A stretch of 64,000 bases of DNA from Bradyrhizobium monzae (GCF_021458635.1 NZ_JAIRDQ010000009.1:241053-305052), one strand, 5' to 3'; shown: positions 53,647 to 61,783, counted from the first letter of the stretch. Notes: generated by a model from the letters alone, not told the origin. Numbers and translations are program-made.

Positions 53647-54236
53647 TCAGGCTCACCGCTCTATGGCAACGCATCCCGAAGGCCGTGCTGTTCGGCGCCG
53701 CCGTCCTGCTTCAATGCGCGCTGCTGATTCTGATGGTTGCCGACCGCGTGCGGATCCTGCGCGAGGGTCGCGAGGTGACCCTGCAGACCCGGCCGGTCGA
53801 TCCGCGCGATCTCCTGCGCGGCGACTATGTCGTGCTCGGCTACGATATCTCGCAACTGCCGGCGGGCGCGCTCGCCGGCCAGCCGACGGCCGAGCGCAAT
53901 CCCGTCGTTTTCGTCAAGCTCGCGCCCGATGCCAACGGCCTCTATCAGGCCGTTTCGGTGCATGCCGAGCCAGTGGCTGTCACGGCGCCCGAAGTGCTGA
54001 TCCGTGGCCGCGTCAGTTATTCCTGCGGTTCGACCAGCCGCACCTTCTGCGACAAGCTGACGGTCAGATACGGCCTCGAAAGCTATTTCGTGCCCGAAGG
54101 CGAGGGCAAGACGCTCGAGCAGGCCCGCAACCAGCAGAAGCTGCGCGTCGTCGCCGCGGTGCTGCCCTCAGGGCGCGCAGCCATCAAGCGGCTGCTGCTC
54201 GACGGCGAGCCGGTCTACGAGGAGCCGTGGTATTAA
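53643..54236 (+). CDS. GDYXXLXY-domain membrane protein
   Basis: 197 residues. An N-terminal membrane helix (about 13-33, AVLFGAAVLLQCALLILMVAD) precedes an extracytoplasmic domain with the defining LLRGDYVVLGYDIS motif (about 58-71) and CGSTSRTFCDKLTVRYGLESYFVPEGEG. Translation is coupled to the DUF2157 gene by ATGA. Its stop overlaps by 4 bases with the end of the converging MocR-type gene. The family's role is unknown. Confidence 0.88.
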   Translation: MIRLTALWQRIPKAVLFGAAVLLQCALLILMVADRVRILREGREVTLQTRPVDPRDLLRGDYVVLGYDISQLPAGALAGQPTAERNPVVFVKLAPDANGLYQAVSVHAEPVAVTAPEVLIRGRVSYSCGSTSRTFCDKLTVRYGLESYFVPEGEGKTLEQARNQQKLRVVAAVLPSGRAAIKRLLLDGEPVYEEPWY

Positions 54237-55654
54237 CGGTTGGACTGCGCCTTCAACGCCCGTCGCAGCACGTCCCACATCCGCGGATCGCTCATATGTG
54301 TCACGTTGAAGCGCAAAAAGTTTTGCGCGGTCTGCGACACGCTGAACACGTTGCCCGGCGCGAGCACGACGTCCTCTTCGAGCGCGGCGCGCGCAACGGC
54401 TGTGGCATCCTGCCCGTCGGCGAGGCGGCACCACAGGAAGAATCCGCCGCGCGGCATCAGCCAGGGTTCGATCCCCAACGCCCCAAGTTTTCGCGCGACG
54501 TCGCGTCGGGTGCGCGTGAGCTTTTGCCTGAGTTCGTCCATGTGCTTGCGATAGCTGCCGCCAGCCAGCACTTTTGCGATGATCTCGGTCGCCACCGGGC
54601 TCGGGCCGCCGAAGCTGGTCGCGACCTGGAGGTCGACGAGATGCTCGACCCAGTCGGCCCGCGCGGCGATGTAGCCGCAGCGCACCGATGCCGACAGCGT
54701 CTTGGAGAAGCTGCCGATGCGGATTACACGGTTCAGCCCATCCAGCGCGGCCAGACGCGGCGATCGCTCCGGCTCGAAGTCACCAAAAATGTCGTCCTCG
54801 ATGATGGTGAGGTCGTGCGTGGCGGCCGCGGTCAGAAGCCGGTGCGCGGTCTGGAGCGAGAGCGTCGCCCCGGTTGGATTGTGCAGCGCTGAATTGGTGA
54901 TGTAGAGCCGCGGCCGTTCGCTGCCAAGAATCTGCTCGAAGCGCGTGACATCGGGGCCCGACGGCGTGTAGGGCACGCTGACGATTTTGGCTTGATGCGC
55001 GCACAGCAGCGCACGGAAATTGAAGTAGCAGGGATCGTCGACCAGCACGGTGTCGCCGGGCCGCAGCAGGAAGCGGCAAATCAGGTCGGTCGCCTGCGTG
55101 CCCGAACCCGTCAGCATCAGCTGGTTGATCGAGGCCTCGATCTCGTCTTCGGCGAGGCGCGCGCGCAGCAGCCGGCGCAGCGCGGGCGAGCCTGATGTCG
55201 AGCCGTAATTGGTCAGCAGGCTCGCGTCGGTGCGGGCCAGTGCGCGGGTGGCGCGGCGCAGTGCCGCTTCCGGCATCCATTCCGGCGGCAGCCAGCCGCA
55301 ACCGGGTTTTGGCACGGCAGCGTCGGCGTCGAGCGATTGCCTGGAGACCCAGAACGGATCGACCGCCCGATCGCGGCGCGGCTCGACCTCGCTCAACGCG
55401 AGCGGCGGCGTGACCGTCGGCGACACATAGAAGCCTGAACCGCGGCGCGCGCGGATCAGGCCTTCCGCGGCGAGGCGATCATAGGCGTCCACCACCGTGG
55501 ACGGCGAGACGGCCATGGTGGCGGCCAAGCTGCGGATCGACGGCAGGCGGTCGCCGGCACTGAGCGCGCGTCCGGCGATCTTGGCACGGATCGCGCGCAT
55601 CACGTCGATGGTCCGGGTGCCGCCGCGACCCTTCACTCGCGCTTCGATATCCAA
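54233..55654 (-). CDS. MocR/PdxR-type regulator (GntR HTH fused to aminotransferase fold)
   Basis: 473 residues. A GntR-type winged HTH (residues 17-80, RLPSIRSLAATMAVSPSTVVDAYDRLAAEGLIRARRGSGFYV) is followed by a linker and a fold-type I aminotransferase domain (about 115-470), with the PLP lysine in SFSKTLSASVRCG (Lys318). The start is read as a TTG at 55654 because no ATG in frame gives a full HTH. It is divergent from an EamA transporter gene with a dyad (TGTATTG-N10-CAATACA) in between. Such regulators usually control adjacent transport or PLP genes; it may use PLP or an amino acid as effector. Confidence 0.9.
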   Translation of the reverse strand: MDIEARVKGRGGTRTIDVMRAIRAKIAGRALSAGDRLPSIRSLAATMAVSPSTVVDAYDRLAAEGLIRARRGSGFYVSPTVTPPLALSEVEPRRDRAVDPFWVSRQSLDADAAVPKPGCGWLPPEWMPEAALRRATRALARTDASLLTNYGSTSGSPALRRLLRARLAEDEIEASINQLMLTGSGTQATDLICRFLLRPGDTVLVDDPCYFNFRALLCAHQAKIVSVPYTPSGPDVTRFEQILGSERPRLYITNSALHNPTGATLSLQTAHRLLTAAATHDLTIIEDDIFGDFEPERSPRLAALDGLNRVIRIGSFSKTLSASVRCGYIAARADWVEHLVDLQVATSFGGPSPVATEIIAKVLAGGSYRKHMDELRQKLTRTRRDVARKLGALGIEPWLMPRGGFFLWCRLADGQDATAVARAALEEDVVLAPGNVFSVSQTAQNFLRFNVTHMSDPRMWDVLRRALKAQSNR

Positions 55655-55656
55655 AG

Positions 55657-55680
55657 TGTATTGCCTTCCATGCCAATACA
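55657..55680. promoter_or_regulatory. Inverted repeat between MocR and EamA genes
   Basis: TGTATTG (55657-55663) and CAATACA (55674-55680) are exact complements 10 bases apart. TTGGCCAA (55683-55690) and a direct ATTGTACT/ATTGTGACT pair follow. The first arm ends 2 bases before the MocR start codon, so binding could cover both divergent promoters. Confidence 0.5.
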
Positions 55681-55762
55681 GTTTGGCCAAATTGTACTGG
55701 ATTGTGACTGGTCTCGCCACCGCCGAAAGCCGAGGATGGCAGCTCGAAACAGTGGGACGGAC

Positions 55763-56623
55763 ATGCAATCTGCGGGCAGCGGCTGGGGCAACGGGCTTCT
55801 CGGCGTCATCATCTTCAGCGGCTCGCTGCCGGCGACGCGCGTCGCGGTCGGCGGCTTCTCGGCGCTGTTCCTGACGTCCGCGCGGGCGATCATCGCGGCG
55901 CTGATCGGTGCGGTGGTGCTCGGACTGCTGCGCCAGGCGTGGCCGGAGCGCAGGGATCTTGCCTCGCTGACCATCGTCTCCATCGGCGTCGTGGTCGGCT
56001 TCCCCTTGCTGACGGCGTTGACGCTCCAGCACATCACCTCGGCGCATTCGATCGTCTTCATCGGCTTGCTGCCGCTGTCGACCGCGGTCTTCGCCGTGCT
56101 GCGCGGCGGAGAGCGGCCGCAGCCGCTGTTCTGGCTGTTCGCAATTCTCGGCAGCGCCACGGTGGCGGGCTTTGCCCTTTCTAATGACGGCACCGCATCG
56201 GTCACTGGCGATCTCCTGATGGTGGCCGCGATCGTGCTGTGCGGGCTCGGCTATGCCGAGGGTGCCGCGCTGTCACGCCGGATCGGCGGCTGGCAAGTCA
56301 TCTCCTGGGCGTTGCTGCTGGCGCTGCCGCTGATGCTGCCGGTCATGATCTGGACCTGGCCGCCGACATGGAGCGGTGTCGGTGCGCCGGCCTGGATCGG
56401 GCTTGCCTACGTCTCGATCTTCAGCATGTTCGTCGGATTCATCTTCTGGTATCGCGGGCTCGCGATCGGCGGCATCGCGCGCGTCGGCCAGCTGCAGCAG
56501 CTGCAGCCTTTCTTCGGCCTCGCGCTGGCCGGCTTCCTGCTGCACGAGCCGGTGGCATGGAGCATGATCGCCGCGACCGCGCTGGTCGTGGTCTGCGTCT
56601 TCTTCGCGCGGCGATACGCCTGA
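55763..56623 (+). CDS. EamA-family DMT transporter, probable MocR target
   Basis: 286-residue inner-membrane protein with about ten membrane segments and two EamA repeats (about 10-140, 150-284). It starts GNGLLGVIIFSGSLPATRVAVGGFSALFLTSARAIIAALIGA, and HITSAHSIVFIGLLPLSTAVFAVLRGGERP is the conserved EamA segment. The ATG at 55763 is preferred; ATG 55736 is a possible earlier start. Its divergent MocR-type neighbour suggests that it exports an amino acid or vitamin-related molecule. Confidence 0.88.
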   Translation: MQSAGSGWGNGLLGVIIFSGSLPATRVAVGGFSALFLTSARAIIAALIGAVVLGLLRQAWPERRDLASLTIVSIGVVVGFPLLTALTLQHITSAHSIVFIGLLPLSTAVFAVLRGGERPQPLFWLFAILGSATVAGFALSNDGTASVTGDLLMVAAIVLCGLGYAEGAALSRRIGGWQVISWALLLALPLMLPVMIWTWPPTWSGVGAPAWIGLAYVSIFSMFVGFIFWYRGLAIGGIARVGQLQQLQPFFGLALAGFLLHEPVAWSMIAATALVVVCVFFARRYA

Positions 56624-56635
56624 AGCCCTCGCACC

Positions 56636-57850
56636 TCACTCCTGCAGCATCACCGTCCGTGTCTGTGTGCTTCTTGCAAATTTCTTCAGCGGCATCGGCT
56701 TGCCGAACAGATAGCCCTGCACCAGGTCGAAACCGAGCTCGTTGACGGCCATCAAATCGGCGCGGCTCTCGACGCCCTCGGCAACGGTGCGCGCGCCGTA
56801 GCCCTGCACGAGCTCGACGATGTGACGGCACACCGTCCGCTTCAGCCGGTCGTTGCCACAGCCGGTGACGAATTGCCGGTCGGCCTTCAGCTCGATGAAG
56901 GGGATCTTGTCCAGCCCCATCAGCGCCGGCCAGTTGGCGCCGAGATTGTCGATCGACAGGCCGATATTGTGGAAACTCATTTCGCGCGCGATCTCGCTGA
57001 GGAAGGCGAGGTCGTCGAGCGCCTCTGCGCTGTCGATCTCGATCGTCAGCCCGCCGAAGGCCGGATGTGTCGGCACCCTGCGGCAGAGGTCGCGCACCGC
57101 CAGCGGCTCCCTGAGGTAGGGCGCAGGCAGGTTGATCGACAGATCGACCGCACTCTGCCGCTCCAGAAGATAGTGCCAATCCTGCAGTGCGCGCTCGATC
57201 ACGAACTCCGACAGGTCGCGGAAATGGGGATCGTTCTCTTCCGGGATGAAATAGGCCGGGGGCACCACGCCCCAGGTCGGGTGCCGCATCCGCACCAGCG
57301 CCTCGGCGCCGCAGCGGACCAGCGAGCGCGCGTCGATTTTCGACTGGTACCAGAGCTCGAGCCAGCCCGCATGAAGGGCCTCGCCAACATGCACGGCCGG
57401 GCTCGGCGCGGGCTCCTCGGGCAGCAGCATCGCGACGCGCTCGCGCAGCGTCTCCGCGGCAAAGGGGGTGGTAAGCGGCGGCAGCATCGCAAGTCCGTAT
57501 TCCTCGCCGACCTGCTGCACGGCCTTCACGATGATCGACTCGCGGGCGCCGACGGTCAAAACCCTGCCGTCGAAGGCCTCGCGCACCAGGATCTCCAGGA
57601 ATTGGCCGGGCTCGATGCCGTCGGCGGCGATGCCGAGCAGGATCAGGTCCGGCAGGTCGGTGGCGAGCATGACCTGCAGCTCGCTCGCACTGCTGCATTC
57701 GCTGGTGACGAAGCCGAGATCCTCGAGCACCTCGCTCATGAAGGCGCGCAGATGGCGCTTGCTGTCGGCCACGCATGCGCGCGGCATCATTTTCCGCCGT
57801 CCGAAGGTTTTCAACCTCGGTCCGGCGAGTTCACCAATCTGATCGTCCAT
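56636..57850 (-). CDS. EAL-domain protein with degenerate receiver domain
   Basis: 404 residues. An N-terminal receiver-like fold (about 24-145) lacks the phospho-acceptor: the usual D after the third strand reads LILLGIAADG, so Gly73 replaces Asp. A C-terminal EAL domain (about 155-395) keeps Glu183 (GAEALVR), Asn240, Glu271, Lys322, Glu359 and Gln378. The DDFGTG loop is DNLGAN, with Asn302 at the second metal ligand. Cyclic-di-GMP hydrolysis may be weak or lost, leaving ligand binding. The ATG at 57850 follows GGGAG at a good distance. No GGDEF is fused. Confidence 0.85.
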   Translation of the reverse strand: MDDQIGELAGPRLKTFGRRKMMPRACVADSKRHLRAFMSEVLEDLGFVTSECSSASELQVMLATDLPDLILLGIAADGIEPGQFLEILVREAFDGRVLTVGARESIIVKAVQQVGEEYGLAMLPPLTTPFAAETLRERVAMLLPEEPAPSPAVHVGEALHAGWLELWYQSKIDARSLVRCGAEALVRMRHPTWGVVPPAYFIPEENDPHFRDLSEFVIERALQDWHYLLERQSAVDLSINLPAPYLREPLAVRDLCRRVPTHPAFGGLTIEIDSAEALDDLAFLSEIAREMSFHNIGLSIDNLGANWPALMGLDKIPFIELKADRQFVTGCGNDRLKRTVCRHIVELVQGYGARTVAEGVESRADLMAVNELGFDLVQGYLFGKPMPLKKFARSTQTRTVMLQE

Positions 57851-58086
57851 CGCAAACCACTCCCGTTCCGCGGCCGGTGTTAGCGACGGGAGCAGTTTCA
57901 AATAAGGAGGGCTTCAGCCGATTGTTGAATTATCTGGGTAACGTTAAAGCACCCATCATTCCTAAAATTGTTCGGATTCTCTTCGAGAAGTTTTTACGTC
58001 TGCCCCCGCCTTGCGCCCGCGCGTGCGACAATCATGCGAGATTTTTGCGACGTGCAGCTCGGCGGCGCGTACGGCCGTGTCCTGTA

Positions 58087-58119
58087 ATTGGACGAAGCGG
58101 TGCGGGCTTCGCCCAATTG
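58087..58119 (-). terminator. Hairpin downstream of the secreted-protein gene
   Basis: AATTGG-A-CGAAG (58087-58098) pairs with CTTCG-C-CCAATT (58108-58119) with one mismatch and a nine-base loop, 14 bases after the stop of the minus-strand gene. It lacks a long uridine run. Confidence 0.5.
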
Positions 58120-58132
58120 AATAATCGATGCC

Positions 58133-58558
58133 TCATTTGCCTGCGGCTTTGTCGTGCTCGGCCATGCCGACCGACTTGTAGTCATAGGTCGGATAGAACT
58201 CGGTGCGGTACGGACCCCACGCGGTGTCCTCGATGATGCGGTTGATCTCCCGCAGCCGCGAGGCCGGCAGTCTCAGTGTAACGACCTGACCGATGCCCAT
58301 CATCACGTACCAGCTGACGACCTCCACGCCCGCCGGTGGAAAGGCTTTGCGGAAGCCTTGCTTGTCGAGTTGCGCATTCAACTCGCTGAGTGGACGCGAC
58401 TGGTCGTGTTTGAGGAAGACGGTGAGCAGGACGGCATTGTCGGCCGTCGGCGCGGCACTGCCAGGGGGCGGCGCCGTCTGCGCCATCGTCGCCGGCGTGA
58501 GCGCGCATGCGCCCGTCAGCCACGCCGTCACCATCAACGCCAGTCGGATCGATCTCAT
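58133..58558 (-). CDS. Small secreted protein of unknown function
   Basis: 141 residues. A signal peptide (about 1-26, LALMVTAWLTGACALTPATMA, cleavage near AMAQ) is followed by a Pro/Ala linker and a soluble domain LLTVFLKHDQSRPLSELNAQLDKQGFRKAFPPAGVEVVSWYVMMGIGQVVTLRLPASRLREINRII. No known domain is recognised. A Cys at residue 18 lies within the signal sequence, but without a clear lipobox. It is divergent from a small ORF, and a perfect CRP-type site lies between them. Confidence 0.75.
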   Translation of the reverse strand: MRSIRLALMVTAWLTGACALTPATMAQTAPPPGSAAPTADNAVLLTVFLKHDQSRPLSELNAQLDKQGFRKAFPPAGVEVVSWYVMMGIGQVVTLRLPASRLREINRIIEDTAWGPYRTEFYPTYDYKSVGMAEHDKAAGK

Positions 58559-58788
58559 CGCCCATGTCCTTCCAAATGCCGCATACGATGCACCGGAGAA
58601 TAGGAGCGATACGTTCGGTCCATGAATTCATTTTCGCGCGATGCGCGCATATTCCCCCGTCGCGCGTGACAGTTATGCGACAACTCGTCCTGGCTTTCGG
58701 CCGACGATTGTGAAGCACTTCACATGCGTATTGCGACACCTGCGCTATTGGTCCAGCAGCCGGTGGTGGGCTGTTAAGGATTGCAGCT
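58559..58788. other. Divergent intergenic region with CRP-type site
   Basis: 230 bases upstream of both the secreted-protein gene (minus) and the 31-codon ORF (plus). It contains the TGTGA-N6-TCACA palindrome and no other open frame of note. One longer plus-strand frame (58641-59051) crosses it but runs antisense to the next gene and has no ribosome site. Confidence 0.5.
58709..58724. promoter_or_regulatory. Perfect CRP-consensus-type palindrome (TGTGA-N6-TCACA)
   Basis: TGTGAAGCACTTCACA is a perfect 16-base palindrome that matches the E. coli CRP half-sites with the standard six-base spacing. It is 65 bases upstream of the small ORF and 150 bases upstream of the secreted-protein gene. It does not match the Sinorhizobium Clr consensus well. 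Confidence 0.55.
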
Positions 58789-58884
58789 ATGACGACGCGG
58801 CGGATGATCTATTGGTGGTTCCGGTTCGTGATGTCAGGGCGATTTCTCGATCGCTTCCTGTGCCTGCCGCACGCGCCCGAATAG
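58789..58884 (+). CDS. Small ORF encoding a 31-residue basic, Trp/Phe-rich peptide
   Basis: The ATG follows AAGGA at 8 bases spacing, and 31 codons read MTTRRMIYWWFRFVM... then RFLDRFLCLPHAPE to a TAG. The peptide is basic and hydrophobic (two Trp, four Phe, five Arg), as are many small membrane peptides. It is the only short frame with a good ribosome site here, and a perfect CRP-type site lies 65 bases upstream. It converges on the next minus-strand gene. No family is recognised; coding status rests on ribosome site, composition and context. Confidence 0.45.
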   Translation: MTTRRMIYWWFRFVMSGRFLDRFLCLPHAPE

Positions 58885-58893
58885 CGGGGGGAA

Positions 58894-60057
58894 TTAAGTC
58901 GCCCCGATCAATTTCCGAAACGCCGCCGCGCCGTCCTGCACGGCGTCGCGGCCCTTCCAGGCCAGATAGCTCAGCTTGCCGCCCAGCGTATCCTGGCTGC
59001 GCAGCCGGCGCGATCCCAGGATGTGACCGACATTGGCGGGAAAGCGACTGACCTCGGCCGACACCAGCGCCGCGATCGCGTCCATCAATTGCCGAAGCCG
59101 GACGCCCCATGCGCTCTGCTCGATGCCGTCGATGCGAAGCTTGAGCGCGTGTTCGGCGTCGTAGATTTCGGTGAGCAGGTCGCGCGCGACGAGGAAGCGG
59201 TTGTGGCGGAGTGCGATCCGCAGGGTGAGGCGCTTGTCGTCGAGCCGGTCGAGCACCATGGGAACGACGCAAGCATAGGGCGCCGCTGCAACCTCTGCAG
59301 CGCTCTTGCTCGCGGCCGCCTTGGTCGCAAGGTATATGAGCTGCCAGAATGTTTTCAGGCGCCTCGCCACCAGCGCCAATGCAAAGGGCAGCGCATCGGG
59401 ATTGGCCTTCTTGAAGGCGTCGAGCTGCGCGGTGATCTGGGCGAGCTGGCTGTCGTCGAATTTCGTGATGGTTTCGGGCAGCTTCTCGTTGAACTTCGGC
59501 AGCGCGTTGCCGGCGCGCAGCACTTGCTGCATCTTCTTCACGTCGTCGAAGGCAGTACGCGAAGCGGTGTATTGCGCGAGCTTGCCGCGCGCGAATTCGG
59601 TGCTCTCGGCTGAAGCGAGTGTGTTCTCGAGCACCTTGACGACCTTGACCTGAAAGGTCGTCGCGATCTTCAGCACTTCCTTGGGATTGTTGGCGGTGAC
59701 CTGGTCGTTGATCGCCTTGACGTAGTCGCGCGCCATGGTCGGCAGCAGGTCGCGGCAGATCCACTCCCAGATCGGGGTGAGCGTGTTGCGCGAGATGTGT
59801 CCCGCATTGGCGTGCTCGGGCGCGCCGTCGATCAGCAGCGGCTCGAGCGGCGCGAAGAAGTAGCGCGACGGATTGGTAGCGCGCGCCTGGGTGGATCCGT
59901 CCTTGCGGAATTCGGCACGCAGCTTGGCCTGGATATCGCCGGAGCCCGGCATGTCGATGCCGCACAGTTCGAGCCGCTCGAGTTCGCTGAGCAGACAACT
60001 GCGCGACAACGGCGTCAGCTTCTGCAGGAACCCCGAAAGCTCGTCGATCTCGTCCAT
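58894..60057 (-). CDS. Conserved protein of unknown function (387 residues)
   Basis: 387 residues with no membrane helix and no signal peptide. A mainly helical composition is seen throughout, with many Ala, Leu, Arg, Lys and Asp. Recognisable stretches are LEPLLIDGAPEHANAGHISRNTLTPIWEWICRDLLP (about 72-107) and ALRHNRFLVARDLLTEIYDAEHAL (about 283-306), but no known motif. A possible family is a conserved rhizobial hypothetical. The stop at 58894 is 10 bases from the stop of the converging small ORF. Confidence 0.8.
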   Translation of the reverse strand: MDEIDELSGFLQKLTPLSRSCLLSELERLELCGIDMPGSGDIQAKLRAEFRKDGSTQARATNPSRYFFAPLEPLLIDGAPEHANAGHISRNTLTPIWEWICRDLLPTMARDYVKAINDQVTANNPKEVLKIATTFQVKVVKVLENTLASAESTEFARGKLAQYTASRTAFDDVKKMQQVLRAGNALPKFNEKLPETITKFDDSQLAQITAQLDAFKKANPDALPFALALVARRLKTFWQLIYLATKAAASKSAAEVAAAPYACVVPMVLDRLDDKRLTLRIALRHNRFLVARDLLTEIYDAEHALKLRIDGIEQSAWGVRLRQLMDAIAALVSAEVSRFPANVGHILGSRRLRSQDTLGGKLSYLAWKGRDAVQDGAAAFRKLIGAT

Positions 60058-60399
60058 GGCACGCAGTCTCTCGCAACGATTCGAGCAGGCCTACCGGCGG
60101 CCCAGTGCATGGAGGCATTTGCGCGCTCTCAATTGTGACAAAGAGAAGCAGGCCGCCGTTAATTTATCGGTAAAATCGGGGGCTCTGGGGTTGGGCGCCG
60201 CAGCGATCGTTAAGGCCGCTTTTGCCGTTCCGCCTATGATTTAGGCAGATTTATCAACCCTGACATAGTCAACGTTGCGCCCATGCAAGCACAAATTGTG
60301 CCGACGTCGCCATTTCAGCACAGAACTGACAAAATCACCGTAGTCTTACGGAGCAAAAAGTTAAACACAGAACGCACTGGGTTCCGCTAAACGAGTCAC
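60058..60399. other. 342-base divergent promoter region
   Basis: This lies between the 387-residue gene (minus) and the LuxR-type gene (plus). It is AT-richer from 60240 on. GCACAAATTGTGC at 60289-60301 has complementary 6-base arms around a central A. A few frames are open but none has a ribosome site or recognisable protein. Confidence 0.5.
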
Positions 60400-61002
60400 A
60401 TGGGGTCACAGAACGATACGGTTGCTGATTCGCGGCCGTCGGAATGGTTCGAAAGCAGCACTGCTCCGGCCGAAGAGCTTGATTTCGTCCGGCTGAACGC
60501 CGCCCGTGCCAAGGCGGCTGACGAGATGGCCGCGGCCATTGCCCGCGAGCTCAACGGCCCCCTGACCGCACTCCTGCTCTACATGGGCGAGATCAAGCAC
60601 CACAGCGACCAGCTCGCGCCGGTCTCGGCCGACCGGGCCTATTTGCAGCAGGTGGTGGAGAATGCATTGGCGCAGACCGAGCGTGTCTGCGGCCTGGTCA
60701 AGCAGCTCGCAGGCTCCCACAAGGGCGCGTTGCCCGCGCCGTCCACTGAGGCCGGTCGCGCACTGCCGGCGCCGCGCGAGACGGTCTCCGAACTCTCGAG
60801 CCTGTCGGGCAAGCGGCTGACCAGGCGTGAGCGTGAGGTGCTGCGGTTGATCAGCGAGGGTTTTTCGAACAAGCAGGGGGCGCTGCGGATGCAGATCAGC
60901 CCGCGCACCTTCGAGAGCCATCGGGCGGAAGCGATGCGCAAGCTCGGCGCGCGCAACACCGCGGACCTCGTCCGCGCGGCGCTGCTGCATTCGATCGATT
61001 GA
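60400..61002 (+). CDS. LuxR/FixJ-type regulator with histidine-kinase-like N-terminal segment
   Basis: 200 residues. A C-terminal LuxR/FixJ HTH is at about 138-198 (RLTRREREVLRLISEGFSNKQGALRMQISPRTFESHRAEAMRKLGARNTADLVRAALL). The N-terminal part has no receiver; instead residues about 38-105 read like a histidine-kinase dimerisation helix pair (AAIARELNGPLTALLLYMGEI...). In active kinases the corresponding site is A-H-E-L, and here it is A-R-E-L with Arg49, so phosphotransfer at this position is lost. A Pro/Ala linker (110-125) joins the parts. It may sense or bind a partner rather than accept phosphate. Confidence 0.82.
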   Translation: MGSQNDTVADSRPSEWFESSTAPAEELDFVRLNAARAKAADEMAAAIARELNGPLTALLLYMGEIKHHSDQLAPVSADRAYLQQVVENALAQTERVCGLVKQLAGSHKGALPAPSTEAGRALPAPRETVSELSSLSGKRLTRREREVLRLISEGFSNKQGALRMQISPRTFESHRAEAMRKLGARNTADLVRAALLHSID

Positions 61003-61040
61003 AGCCGTCGCCTGGCGCCGCCTTGGTGGCGGGATCTGGC

Positions 61041-61289
61041 CTAGAAGTAATCTTCGGCGAAGGGGCGCGTGCGCGATGTCGGCCGCAGCAGCTTCGGCTC
61101 GTCCTTGGGCGCATTCGGGATGATTGTGATGGTCCAGCGAGGCGGGATCGTCGAATCCTGCTCCAGCACCGAGCGGACAAAACCCGTCACCGTGGACTCG
61201 CCCGCCTTCACCGTGGCCATCCGGCCGTTGAACTGTGCGATGCGGAAGCGACGGACCTCTTTCTGGTCCGCAGTCTCATAGGTGAACAT
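61041..61289 (-). CDS. Small conserved protein of unknown function
   Basis: 82 residues, MFTYETADQKEVRRFRIAQFNGRMATVKAGESTVTGFVRSVLEQDSTIPP... A strong AGGAGGG site lies 5 bases upstream of the ATG, which supports translation. There is no signal peptide or membrane helix. It is probably a small beta-rich protein. No family recognised. Confidence 0.75.
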   Translation of the reverse strand: MFTYETADQKEVRRFRIAQFNGRMATVKAGESTVTGFVRSVLEQDSTIPPRWTITIIPNAPKDEPKLLRPTSRTRPFAEDYF

Positions 61290-61387
61290 GGAAACCCTCC
61301 TGGTTTCCGGCGACTATCGCTACCTATGATTAGTCATCTGTGAAAATTGCAAACCGTATAAGTACGGCGGGCTGCAGGCGGGGATGG

Positions 61388-61783
61388 TCAGCCCTGCGGC
61401 TCCTGGGCCTTCGCGGCGGCGAAGGCCTCATCCATCTGCTGCAGCAGGTCGCCGAATTCGGCGTCGTCCAGGATGTCGGCGGTGCTCTCGAGTCGCAGCG
61501 CCAGCGCCGCGAGCCGAAGATAGCCGAACGTCCTGGCCGTGCTTTTCAGCGAATGCGCCTCGCGCGCGATCCGGCCGCGATGCTGGCCGAGCGCCAGCGT
61601 ATGAAACAGCTTGAGCCGCGCGCTCGTCTCGCCCCAGAACACCGCGCGCACTTCCTGGGCGCCGTCCTCGCCGATCTCGCGCACCAGCACGGCGAACGCG
61701 CCTGGCTCGCGCAGCGGCTCACCCTCACGCAGGGGTGCGGTATCGAGCGCGCCCTGCGCGGGCGCGAAAGCGGCGTCGAACAT
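61388..61783 (-). CDS. HPt (histidine phosphotransfer) domain protein
   Basis: 131 residues. The HPt signature IAREAHSLKSTARTFGYLRLAALALRLE is at about residues 72-99; His77 followed by x-x-Lys fits the phospho-accepting H-S-x-K motif. There is no kinase or receiver in the protein. The first 40 residues look unstructured. It is a stand-alone phosphorelay link between hybrid kinases and regulators, lying near regulators but with no kinase in the window. Confidence 0.85.
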   Translation of the reverse strand: MFDAAFAPAQGALDTAPLREGEPLREPGAFAVLVREIGEDGAQEVRAVFWGETSARLKLFHTLALGQHRGRIAREAHSLKSTARTFGYLRLAALALRLESTADILDDAEFGDLLQQMDEAFAAAKAQEPQG

